Shown here in pieces: positions 8,479 through 15,857 of a stretch of DNA of 37,733 bases. The position numbers were made by a program, and so were the translations under genes. Source of the DNA: Faecalibacterium sp. UBA1762 (GTDB lineage: Bacteria; Bacillota; Clostridia; Oscillospirales; Ruminococcaceae); the NCBI GenBank assembly GCA_002314755.1, contig DCHC01000051.1, positions 1-37,733 of the forward strand, in the 5' to 3' direction. The notes beneath the pieces were generated by a model. That model was not told the DNA's origin. It worked only from the letters and a program-made list of their open reading frames with translations, and ran no database searches. Numbering within the stretch: the first letter of the stretch is position 1; every line of letters starts with the position of its first letter.

Positions 8479-9342
8479 ATGGAAGCCTTTTTTCAAAACA
8501 GTATGCGTCTATTTGGGCCGTTTCATCTTATTTTTACGGCAATCGGGGTTCCGCTTGCTATTGGGGGTGCGGTGATGGCCGCCAATCTCTGCAAAAATGC
8601 CCGAAAAAAGCCGGGGGCGCATTCTTTCCCGGAAAACACAGTTTTTTATCAAAATAGATGCCAAAAGACTCTACTTCTCCTTTGGACAATCTTTATCCTG
8701 ATGGAGCTTTGGAAACAACTTGCCCTGGAAAGGTATGTCGGCAGTGGAGAGCGGTACTGGTATATTCCCTTTCAGCTTTGCAGTATGCCCCTGTACCTTT
8801 GTCCCATCGCAGGGTTTTGCCGAAAATCCCGGCTGAAACAAGCTGTCTGCTGCTTTTTGAGCGGATATTCCCTTTTGGGCGGTTTTCTGACCCTTGCCTT
8901 TCCCGAGGATATTCTGATCCGACCGCTGCCCTTTGCAGTGCACGGCTTTGTGTGGCATCTGTTGCTGATTCTGCTGGGCGTTTTTTTGGTTTTAACCGGC
9001 TACGGCAAAACGCAGTCCCCGCTGCCGGACAGCGTCTGTCGGGTAGGTCCCTTATCCGCCGTGTGGGATGCCGGTTGGGTTATGTTAGTCTGTTCCTGCA
9101 TAGCGCTGACGCTGAATCTGCTTTTGTGGGAGCCGTCCGGTCATTCCATCAACCTGTTTTATCTGGGTCCGATGCCCAACTCTCAGCCGGTTTTCTGCGA
9201 GATCTGCAAAAGGTACGGGTGGGGCATTACGGCAATCTGCTACCTTGCGTGCTGTACGGCGGGCGGCGATCTGCTGTGCCTGCCCTATCAGCTGAAAAAG
9301 CTTTCGTCCCACAAAAAAGCTGCTAATTATCAGCCGATTTAA
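8479..9342 (+). CDS. YwaF-like (TIGR02206) integral membrane protein
   Basis: The 287-residue protein has about seven hydrophobic helices. It carries the features I associate with the YwaF/TIGR02206 family: an N-terminal FGPFHL segment, an internal WYIPFQLCSMPLYL segment (the family normally has a histidine or glutamine before LC) and a C-terminal FYLGPMPNSQP loop. No biochemical role is established. The ATG at 8479 follows GAAAGGGGG. Convergent or operonic partners are absent; the next gene starts 71 bp later on the same strand and could be read through. Confidence 0.65.
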   Translation: MEAFFQNSMRLFGPFHLIFTAIGVPLAIGGAVMAANLCKNARKKPGAHSFPENTVFYQNRCQKTLLLLWTIFILMELWKQLALERYVGSGERYWYIPFQLCSMPLYLCPIAGFCRKSRLKQAVCCFLSGYSLLGGFLTLAFPEDILIRPLPFAVHGFVWHLLLILLGVFLVLTGYGKTQSPLPDSVCRVGPLSAVWDAGWVMLVCSCIALTLNLLLWEPSGHSINLFYLGPMPNSQPVFCEICKRYGWGITAICYLACCTAGGDLLCLPYQLKKLSSHKKAANYQPI

Positions 9343-9413
9343 GTTGCTTTTATCACAGCGATTTTAAAGCAAAAATAACAGAAAACGAAAAACATAAACA
9401 GGGGTGCAAACTC

Positions 9414-10670
9414 ATGATACAAGAGGATATCAAACGAATTCAAGATTACGCAAGGGAGCATTACCAGGATATGCTGCGGCAGCCGCAAGGGCTTTTAAAA
9501 TACCCGTATATCGTACCCGGCTCCGCCAGCTACAACAACGATCTGTGGGACTGGGACAGCTGGTTGACCGATATTGCCCTGCGGCAGATCTTTTTGGATA
9601 ATGGGGCGAATACTGCATTATTGGAACCCTATGAAAAGGGCTGCATTCTGAACTTTTTGGAGCAGCTGGATGAGGCAAGCGGCAGTATCCCCATCTGCAT
9701 TCAGCCGGGCGGCGTTCTGCGTTCCTTAAAAGCAGACGCCGACCCTTTGCAGGAAAACAACCATAAGCCCTGCCTTGCGCAGCATGCGGCCTTTGTGACC
9801 AACCACTGCGGCAGTGCCCAATGGCTGCGGGAAAAATACCCGGCGCTGGAGAAATTTGTGGGCTTTTATCTAAAGAATTGCCGACATGAAAGCGGTCTGT
9901 TTTTCTGGATGAATGACTTTGCCATCGGCGTGGACAACGATCCCTGCACCTTTTTCCGTCCACGCTGCTCCTCCGCCTCCATCTACCTGAACTGTCTGAT
10001 GTTCCGAGAGCTGCTGGCCATGGCATACCTAGCCAAAAAGCTTCAGCTACCGGAGCGGGCAGCCTTTTATGACCAACAGGCAGAGGCGCTGCGCAGTGCG
10101 ATCAACCGGCTTTGCTGGGATGAAAGGGACGGCTTTTACTACAGTGTCGACCTTGCGCTGCTTCCGGTGGACCCGCAGGCCTGGCTGCACTCCGGCTGTC
10201 CGCGCCACTGGAACACACTTTTGCAGCGTATCGATGTCTGGTCCGGCTTTATGGCCCTGTGGGCAGGCGTTGCCGATCAAGAGCAGTCCGCACGTTGTGC
10301 CCTTCGGTCGGCAGATGAAAGGACCTTCAACGCCACATACGGCATACGAACCCTCTCCCGGTTGGAAAAAATGTACACCGTGGTTGCATCCGGCAACCCC
10401 AGCTGCTGGCTTGGGCCTATCTGGGGTGTTGCCAACTACCTGACCTGGTCGGGGCTGGTACGCACTGGTCATACCGTCCAGGCAAAGCTCGTCGCCGAAA
10501 AAACGGTTCTTCTGTTTGGCCGGGACCTTGAAAAAAACGGCGTTCTTCATGAATACTACGACCCGGATACCGGTGAAGGGGTGATTAATCCCGGTTTTCA
10601 GAACTGGAACCTGCTGGTGCTGAATATGATCGCTTGGCTGCAGGGTAAGCCTCGTGTAGAAGAATTCTGA
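9414..10670 (+). CDS. Intracellular (alpha/alpha)6-barrel glycoside hydrolase, trehalase/GH63-like
   Basis: The 418-residue protein has the hallmarks of the six-hairpin glycosidase fold shared by GH37 trehalases, GH63 and mannosylglycerate-hydrolase-like enzymes. These are a tryptophan/aspartate-rich first catalytic region LWDWDSWL (about 44-51), a central MNDFAIGVDNDP loop, WDERDGFYYSVD, and a C-terminal GPIWGVANYL/GFQNWNLLVLN region. There is no signal peptide, so it should act in the cytosol on imported sugars. The exact substrate is not decidable from sequence. The start has an AGGGG site. It lies just before the uronate gene set but is separated from it by the convergent regulator. Confidence 0.7.
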   Translation: MIQEDIKRIQDYAREHYQDMLRQPQGLLKYPYIVPGSASYNNDLWDWDSWLTDIALRQIFLDNGANTALLEPYEKGCILNFLEQLDEASGSIPICIQPGGVLRSLKADADPLQENNHKPCLAQHAAFVTNHCGSAQWLREKYPALEKFVGFYLKNCRHESGLFFWMNDFAIGVDNDPCTFFRPRCSSASIYLNCLMFRELLAMAYLAKKLQLPERAAFYDQQAEALRSAINRLCWDERDGFYYSVDLALLPVDPQAWLHSGCPRHWNTLLQRIDVWSGFMALWAGVADQEQSARCALRSADERTFNATYGIRTLSRLEKMYTVVASGNPSCWLGPIWGVANYLTWSGLVRTGHTVQAKLVAEKTVLLFGRDLEKNGVLHEYYDPDTGEGVINPGFQNWNLLVLNMIAWLQGKPRVEEF

Positions 10671-10703
10671 TCGGGTGCTTTCTGACCGGGTGTTTTGTGA
10701 CAG

Positions 10704-10744
10704 GTCGTTTCGGTACGGGTTACCTGCCCCACGACAGTTTTTTT
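10704..10744 (+). terminator. Probable terminator after the GH gene
   Basis: GTCGT (10704-10708) can pair with ACGAC (10731-10735) around an inner GGTA/TACC hairpin, followed by T7 (10738-10744). Confidence 0.45.
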
Positions 10745-10751
10745 ATTGACA

Positions 10752-10790
10752 AACCGGTGCTGTCCTCTTTTATGGACGACAGCGCCGGTT
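10752..10790. repeat. Strong hairpin between convergent genes
   Basis: A 12-bp inverted repeat, AACCGGTGCTGT (10752-10763) with ACAGCGCCGGTT (10779-10790), has one G-U pair. It sits between the convergent GH and AraC-type genes. The T-run after it is poor on either strand, so it may stabilise 3' ends rather than terminate on its own. Confidence 0.55.
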
Positions 10791-10797
10791 GATTCTT

Positions 10798-11640
10798 TTA
10801 CCCGATATGCGTAGCTGCGGCACGCTGCGTATCCTCTAAGGGAGAGTGACCGAACTGTTTTTTATAGGCGCGAAAAAAGGTGGAATACTCCCGGTAGCCA
10901 CTGCTGGTGGCAGCCTGTCCCGGACTTACCCCCTGATAAAGCAGTTCTCTGGCGGCAAACAGACGCTTGATCTGCACATATTCCCACACCGAGGTGCCGG
11001 TGGTGCGGCGGAAGATCCGGCTGATCTGAGATTGGCTTAAAAAGAACCGCTGCTCCAGCTGCTGCAAGCTGCTCAGCTCGCTTAAGTGCAGATTGATATA
11101 GGTGACCAGCTGCGCGCTGATCTGCTGCTCCGGTACAGGAGGCTGGTTGCCCTCTCTTTTTTGCCAGGCGTCCGTGATCTGCTGCAAAAGCGGCAGAAGG
11201 TATACAATTACACGCTGGGGGCCGTCATCCGGCGCGTGCTCAAACAATAGCTGCATACATTGCTTGATAAAGTCGCCCGGCAGCTCCCCTGCTGTGTACA
11301 GGTTTCCAGTGCCCAAAGCCCGGTCAGTAAAGGGGGGCAACAGGGTTTTCTGCAGCTCCGGCATCAACAGCTGGGTAGAAAAATGAATGGCGACTCGTTC
11401 ATAGGGAACATCGGTAGCGGGCTGCATGCTATGGGTTTCACCGGTGCGCATGATCAGCAGATCCCCGGGCTGCAGGGTATAAATATGCCCCTCTACCAAA
11501 CAATTGGCCCTGCCGCTGATAAAGTAAAGCAGCTCCATCTCAGTATGGGTATGTGGCGGAAAAGCTGCCGGGTCCGGTACGGTATCCATCGTATGGTGGC
11601 ACTGGACAGTATCATATTCTATTCTGCCAAACCAATCCAT
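10798..11640 (-). CDS. AraC-family transcriptional regulator with cupin sensor domain
   Basis: The 280-residue protein has an N-terminal cupin sugar-sensing domain (PPHTHTEMELLYF at about 28-40, then LQPGDLLIMRTGETH). Its C-terminal AraC double helix-turn-helix covers about residues 175-275 (FFLSQSQISRIFRR..TGTSVWEYVQIKRL..ARELL, then YREYSTFFRAYKKQFG). It is transcribed divergently from uxaC across a 190-bp intergenic region carrying repeated TTTGCA elements. The natural inference is that it senses a uronate or glycoside and controls the uxaC operon, and perhaps itself. The start is the ATG at 11640 with AAAGGCGG upstream. Confidence 0.9.
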   Translation of the reverse strand: MDWFGRIEYDTVQCHHTMDTVPDPAAFPPHTHTEMELLYFISGRANCLVEGHIYTLQPGDLLIMRTGETHSMQPATDVPYERVAIHFSTQLLMPELQKTLLPPFTDRALGTGNLYTAGELPGDFIKQCMQLLFEHAPDDGPQRVIVYLLPLLQQITDAWQKREGNQPPVPEQQISAQLVTYINLHLSELSSLQQLEQRFFLSQSQISRIFRRTTGTSVWEYVQIKRLFAARELLYQGVSPGQAATSSGYREYSTFFRAYKKQFGHSPLEDTQRAAATHIG

Positions 11641-11659
11641 TTCCGTATCCGCCTTTCTG

Positions 11660-11760
11660 TTTGCACAGGTAGATTTCCCCTTTGCAATCTTTCCAGCTTA
11701 CTATAGCAAAAAATGCTTGGATTTGCAATACCTGTTGCAAATGTTTGCACTTGTTTTGCA
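11660..11760 (+). promoter_or_regulatory. Array of phased TTTGCA elements (putative operator)
   Basis: Six same-orientation hexamers occur at 11660, 11681, 11722, 11734 (as GTTGCA), 11744 and 11755. Start-to-start distances are 21, 41, 12, 10 and 11 bp, close to whole helical turns, so they would face the same side of the DNA. They overlap both divergent promoters. AraC-family dimers usually bind direct repeats spaced by about two helical turns, so this is a plausible operator array for the adjacent regulator. Confidence 0.55.
11700..11728 (-). promoter_or_regulatory. Promoter of the AraC-type regulator
   Basis: On the minus strand, TTGCAA (11723-11728), a 17-bp spacer and TATAGT (11700-11705). 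The -35 hexamer coincides with a TTTGCA element, which suggests autoregulation. Confidence 0.5.
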
Positions 11761-11779
11761 AAACCGATTTGTTTAGAAT
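11751..11779 (+). promoter_or_regulatory. Promoter of uxaC
   Basis: TTGTTT (11751-11756), a 17-bp spacer and TAGAAT (11774-11779). The -35 is weak and is embedded in the TTTGCA array, as expected for an activator-dependent promoter. Downstream, GAAAGA..TCTTTC forms a short inverted repeat (11793-11810) before the ribosome binding site. Confidence 0.5.
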
Positions 11780-11830
11780 AAGTGTTAACCTGAAAGAAGC
11801 CTATCTTTCTGAAAAAAGGAGTGAATGACT

Positions 11831-13207
11831 ATGCAAAAAGCCTATCTTTGCGGCAACCGGGAGGGCATCAAGCTGTACCGTTCCGTAAAAGAACTGCCCA
11901 TTTACGACTACCATTGTCATCTTTCCCCCCAGGAAATATATGAGGATAAGCCCTTTGAAAACATCGGTCAGGTGTGGCTGGGCGGTGACCACTACAAGTG
12001 GCGGCTGATGCGTCAGGCAGGTATTGAAGAAAAATACATTACCGGCGACGCCGATTGGCATGATAAATTCATCCGGTTTGCACAGGTCATTGAGCTTGCT
12101 GCCGGCAACCCCCTGTACCATTGGTCCAAAATGGAGTTGGAGCTGTATTTCGGTGTAACCGAGCCGCTGACTGCGGAAAGTGCTGAGCGCATCTGGCAGC
12201 AAGCTAACCGAACTATCCGACAAAAGCAGCTTTCGCCCCGTAAGCAAATCAACGCCTCCGGTGTGGCGCTGATTGCCACCACCGACGATGTGGCAGGCAG
12301 CCTTGCCTGGCATGAAAAGCTCGCCGCTGACCCTGGTTTTTCTGTTAAAGTGATTCCGTCTTTCCGTACCGATAAGCTGATGATGGCAAACCGATCGGAT
12401 TACCCCACCTATATTCAGGAGCTAAGCGCCGCCTGCGGGGTAAATGTCACCGATTTTGCCTCTTTAAAACAGGCTGTCTGTGCCCGTTTGGATGATTTTG
12501 TTGCCCACGGTGCAAGATTTACCGATGTGGGCATTCCGGTGTTTCCCGACCGGATCGGTACCGAGCAGCAGGCTGCTCTGGTGTTCTGCAAGGCACTTCA
12601 GGGTGAGGAGCTGACCCAGTCTGAGCTGCTGGGCTTTATCGGCTATCTGTTTGTTTTTTTAGGACAGGAGTACAAAAAAAGAGAGCTGGTCATGCAGCTG
12701 CATATCGCCGCCTACCGCAACGCCAGCAGCATCATGTTTCGCACCCTGGGGCCGGATACCGGCTACGACTGCATCGGGGATGCAGTCAAAGGCAGTGATG
12801 TGATCCGGGTGCTGGACGCCATCGAGCAGACCGGCGGTCTGCCCGAGACTGTGTTGTACTCCCTCAACCCGGTATCCCACACCCAGCTGATCAGCATTGC
12901 AGGCAGCTTCCCCCGGGTGCATTACGGTGCTGCCTGGTGGTTCTGTGACCATAAACGGGGTATCGCCGAGGTGATTGAGCAGCTGGCAGAGGACGGTTAT
13001 CTTGCCGCCTTCCCCGGTATGCTGACCGATTCCCGCAGCTTTTTGTCCTATGCGCGGCACGATTATTTCCGCCGTATTCTCTGCCGGGTTTTGGGCCAGT
13101 GGGTGCAGGATGGGGAGCTAACTGAGGCAGCTGCCTTACAGGTGGCGCAGCGGGTCTGCTGCGGCAACCTGCAGAAGATGCTGAAAACCCGCGGCATCGA
13201 CTGCTGA
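11831..13207 (+). CDS. uxaC: Glucuronate (uronate) isomerase UxaC
   Basis: UxaC interconverts D-glucuronate/D-fructuronate and D-galacturonate/D-tagaturonate, the first step of hexuronate catabolism. The 458-residue protein is near the family length of about 470. It shows the metal-binding DYHCHL motif near residue 25, the GGDHYKWRLMR segment, and the later WWFCDHKRGIAE and MLTDSRSFLSYARHDYFRR blocks typical of UxaC. Two in-frame ATGs exist; I prefer 11831 because the spacing to AAGGAG is 9 bp rather than 3 bp for 11825. It is followed by the SDR gene of the same pathway. Confidence 0.95.
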   Translation: MQKAYLCGNREGIKLYRSVKELPIYDYHCHLSPQEIYEDKPFENIGQVWLGGDHYKWRLMRQAGIEEKYITGDADWHDKFIRFAQVIELAAGNPLYHWSKMELELYFGVTEPLTAESAERIWQQANRTIRQKQLSPRKQINASGVALIATTDDVAGSLAWHEKLAADPGFSVKVIPSFRTDKLMMANRSDYPTYIQELSAACGVNVTDFASLKQAVCARLDDFVAHGARFTDVGIPVFPDRIGTEQQAALVFCKALQGEELTQSELLGFIGYLFVFLGQEYKKRELVMQLHIAAYRNASSIMFRTLGPDTGYDCIGDAVKGSDVIRVLDAIEQTGGLPETVLYSLNPVSHTQLISIAGSFPRVHYGAAWWFCDHKRGIAEVIEQLAEDGYLAAFPGMLTDSRSFLSYARHDYFRRILCRVLGQWVQDGELTEAAALQVAQRVCCGNLQKMLKTRGIDC

Positions 13208-13299
13208 TCTTTACCGGAGCCGACCAATTGCTTTCTCTTCTTTTAAGTATTTGTCTCTAATCGTTTTTAATCATTTTAATAACCGAAAGGATACAGAAT

Positions 13300-14124
13300 A
13301 TGAAACGAGTAGTTGTGATTACCGGTGCCGGTGGCGTGCTTTGCTCCGGCTTTGCCCGTGCACTTGCAGCCAAAGGGGATGCCGTTGCCCTGCTGGATTT
13401 GAATCTGGAAGCTGCCAACGCAGTTGCAAAGGAAATTGTTGCCGGGGGCGGCACTGCCGTAGCATACAAAGCAGACGTTTTAGACAAAGCCAATTTGGAA
13501 GAGGTGCACGCAAAGGTATTGGCCGATTTAGGTTCCTGCACCGTACTGATCAACGGTGCGGGCGGAAACTCTCCCCGTTGCACAACCGCCCATGAGACCT
13601 TTCAGACCGGGGACGAAACCGCAAGCGATCTATCCACCTTTTTCAATTTGGATAAGGCCGGTTTTGACTTTGTCTTTAACCTGAACCTGATGGGTACCCT
13701 GTTACCCACCCAGGTATTCGTCAAGGATATGCTGGGCAAGGACGGCTGTTGCGTGCTGAATATCTCAAGTATGAACGCGTTCCGTCCGCTGACCAAAATT
13801 CCGGCCTACAGTGCTGCAAAATCCGCTGTATCCAACTTTACCCAGTGGCTGGCTGTGCACTTTGCCGGTGAAGGTATTCGGGTCAATGCCATGGCGCCGG
13901 GGTTCTTTGTCACCAATCAGAACCGTGCCCTGCTTTTTAATCCGGACGGCACGCCCACTGCGCGTACTCACAAAATTTTACAAGCCACACCCATGGGCCG
14001 TTTTGGTGACCCTGCCGAGCTGAACGGCACCCTGTATTGGCTGACTGACCCGGAAGCTTCCGGTTTTGTAACGGGTATTGTGGTGCCGGTTGACGGCGGT
14101 TTTTCCGCATACTCCGGCGTATAA
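13300..14124 (+). CDS. SDR-family D-mannonate (fructuronate) oxidoreductase, YjmF/UxuB-like
   Basis: The 274-residue short-chain dehydrogenase has a Rossmann glycine motif TGAGGVLCSG (8-17), NGAGG in place of NNAG, a catalytic Ser in ISSMNAF and YSAAK carrying the Tyr-Lys pair. The C-terminal blocks NPDGTPTARTHKIL and TPMGRFG are characteristic of the Firmicutes SDR that interconverts fructuronate and mannonate with NAD(P)H (YjmF of Bacillus). Location directly after uxaC supports this role. It is unrelated in fold to the long-chain UxuB of E. coli. The ribosome binding site is AAAGGA. Confidence 0.85.
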   Translation: MKRVVVITGAGGVLCSGFARALAAKGDAVALLDLNLEAANAVAKEIVAGGGTAVAYKADVLDKANLEEVHAKVLADLGSCTVLINGAGGNSPRCTTAHETFQTGDETASDLSTFFNLDKAGFDFVFNLNLMGTLLPTQVFVKDMLGKDGCCVLNISSMNAFRPLTKIPAYSAAKSAVSNFTQWLAVHFAGEGIRVNAMAPGFFVTNQNRALLFNPDGTPTARTHKILQATPMGRFGDPAELNGTLYWLTDPEASGFVTGIVVPVDGGFSAYSGV

Positions 14125-14151
14125 CGCTTTGATATATTAGAGAGGTTTACT

Positions 14152-15006
14152 ATGCAGCAGTTTACATTATGTGCCTTTGCTGATGAGGCAAGCCCCAATC
14201 TGGACGGACAACTGACTGCCTTGCAGCGAAACGGAATTACCCACCTGGAGATTCGCGGCGTAGACGGTAAAAATGTTACCGCGCTGACCGAAACAGAAGC
14301 AAAGCAGGTCAAAAGCAGGCTGGATGCCGCTGGTATTAATGTGTGGTCTGTAGGCTCCCCCATCGGAAAAATCCGTCTGGATGAAGATTTTACCGCTCAT
14401 TTGGAGCTGTTAAAGCACACCCTGGAGCTGGGCAATATTTTGGGAGCCCATGTTCTGCGGATGTTCAGCTTTTACCCTGCAGAGGGCAAGACCCAAACGG
14501 ACGGCAAAAACCAGGTAATGGATCAATTGGGTCAAATGCTGGAGGTCGCGAAGGATAGCGGCATCACCTTATGCCACGAAAACGAAAAAGGTATTTACGG
14601 CGATATCGCCTGCCGATGCGCAGAAATTCACGCTTCATTTCCGGAATTGCCTGCCGTTTTTGACCCGGCAAACTTCATCCAGTCCGGGCAGGATCCCCTG
14701 GCCGCATGGCAGCTGTTGGACAAATATGTCCGCTATTTCCATATCAAGGACGCCCTCGCCGATGGCAATGTGGTGCCCGCAGGATGTGGAATCGGCAATC
14801 TGCCGGTTTTGGTCAAAAATTATGCCGGGCTGGGCGGTAAAGTGTTGACGGTTGAACCGCATTTGCAGGTTTTTGACGGTCTTGCCGGACTGGAACGTGA
14901 AGGTGAACAGAGCGGGATTGGAAAAGCCTACAGCTACCCCACCGCAGACGCAGCATTTGACGCGGCAGCCGATGCCTTAAAGAAAATATTGGCTGATATG
15001 GAATAA
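14152..15006 (+). CDS. Sugar phosphate isomerase/epimerase-like TIM-barrel protein (first)
   Basis: The 284-residue protein has the xylose-isomerase-like/AP-endonuclease-2 TIM-barrel fold. Metal-ligand regions typical of the fold are visible: CHENEKGIYGD (first Glu), FDPANF (Asp), YFHIKDA (His) and TVEPHLQ (Glu). Members are annotated as epimerases or isomerases, but some cleave or hydrate 3-keto glycosides in partnership with Gfo/Idh/MocA dehydrogenases, so the reaction cannot be fixed here. It lies 27 bp after the SDR gene and 21 bp before a second TIM-barrel gene, so an operon is likely. GAGAGGT precedes the ATG. Confidence 0.85.
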   Translation: MQQFTLCAFADEASPNLDGQLTALQRNGITHLEIRGVDGKNVTALTETEAKQVKSRLDAAGINVWSVGSPIGKIRLDEDFTAHLELLKHTLELGNILGAHVLRMFSFYPAEGKTQTDGKNQVMDQLGQMLEVAKDSGITLCHENEKGIYGDIACRCAEIHASFPELPAVFDPANFIQSGQDPLAAWQLLDKYVRYFHIKDALADGNVVPAGCGIGNLPVLVKNYAGLGGKVLTVEPHLQVFDGLAGLEREGEQSGIGKAYSYPTADAAFDAAADALKKILADME

Positions 15007-15027
15007 AAAGAAAGAAGGATTTTCAAT

Positions 15028-15768
15028 ATGCAGATCGGTGCGCAGCTTTATACTGTCCGCAATTTTTGCCAAACCACAGAAGGTCTGAGCGAAACGCTGA
15101 AAAAGGTTGCGGATATCGGTTACCAGACGGTTCAGCTTTCGGGCGTATGTGCCTATGACCCACTGTGGATGAAGGAGCAGCTTGCCCAAAACGGGCTGAC
15201 CTGTGCCATTACCCACACCGACCCGGAGCGGATGATCGCCCAGCCGCAGGTTGTGGCTGCCGAACATGATCTTTTCGACTGTGACCACATCGGTATCGGC
15301 GGGTATGATATTATCCATAACGGCATCGATGTTTTTTGTGAGAAATTCAAACCGGTTGCCGAGGTCTTTACCAAAAGCGGCAAAAAGTTGATGTATCACA
15401 ACCACTATAACGAATTTTCCAAGCTGGACGGCAGTCTGATCATGGATCTGCTGACCGAACGGTTTGCCCCGGAGGAAATGGGCATTACCTTGGATACCTA
15501 CTGGGTGCAGTATGCCGGCGCCGACCCTGTACAGTGGCTGTACGCCCTTGCCGGTCGCACCCCCTGCATCCACATGAAGGATATGCTGTTTGACCAAAAG
15601 ATGGCACCCATCGGCGAAGGGAATATGAACTACGACAGTATTTTGACCGCGGCCGTGGACACCGATGTCCAGGTTGCGCTGGTGGAACAGGACGAAAGCT
15701 ACGGCAAAGACCCCTTTGACTGTCTTGCCCGCAGTTACGCCTATTTAAAATCCTTCGGTTTGGAATAA
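15028..15768 (+). CDS. Sugar phosphate isomerase/epimerase-like TIM-barrel protein (second)
   Basis: This second member of the xylose-isomerase-like family, 246 residues, is clearly different from its neighbour. It starts MQIGAQLYTVRN, the usual opening of one subgroup, and carries YHNHYNEF, LDTYWVQYAGADP, CIHMKDM and VEQDESYG, which supply the expected metal-binding Glu/Asp/His/Glu set. It is translated from an AGAAGGA site. Position between the uronate enzymes and two Gfo/Idh/MocA genes suggests joint action on an oxidised sugar, which is inference. Confidence 0.85.
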   Translation: MQIGAQLYTVRNFCQTTEGLSETLKKVADIGYQTVQLSGVCAYDPLWMKEQLAQNGLTCAITHTDPERMIAQPQVVAAEHDLFDCDHIGIGGYDIIHNGIDVFCEKFKPVAEVFTKSGKKLMYHNHYNEFSKLDGSLIMDLLTERFAPEEMGITLDTYWVQYAGADPVQWLYALAGRTPCIHMKDMLFDQKMAPIGEGNMNYDSILTAAVDTDVQVALVEQDESYGKDPFDCLARSYAYLKSFGLE

Positions 15769-15783
15769 ACTGCAAAAAAACAC

Positions 15784-15812
15784 TTGTTTCTCAGACAATA
15801 ACGACTTATACT
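15784..15812 (+). promoter_or_regulatory. Internal promoter before the first Gfo/Idh/MocA gene
   Basis: TTGTTT (15784-15789), a 17-bp spacer and TATACT (15807-15812) lie 46 bp before the start codon. The oxidoreductase genes could therefore be transcribed separately from uxaC. Confidence 0.5.
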
Positions 15813-15825
15813 GATATCGGTTTGA
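15812..15825 (+). promoter_or_regulatory. Candidate cre (CcpA) site
   Basis: TGATATCGGTTTGA matches the catabolite-responsive-element consensus TGWNANCGNTNWCA at every defined position except the penultimate base. It lies immediately downstream of the -10 hexamer, a classic roadblock position. HprK, needed to make the CcpA corepressor HPr-Ser-P, is encoded in the same window. Confidence 0.35.
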
Positions 15826-15857
15826 AATATTTTCTGCCGGAAAGAGAGGATTTCATT

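Noticed and set aside
11762..11830. cre site near the uxaC promoter
   Set aside because: No stretch matches the cre consensus with the central CG in the right frame.
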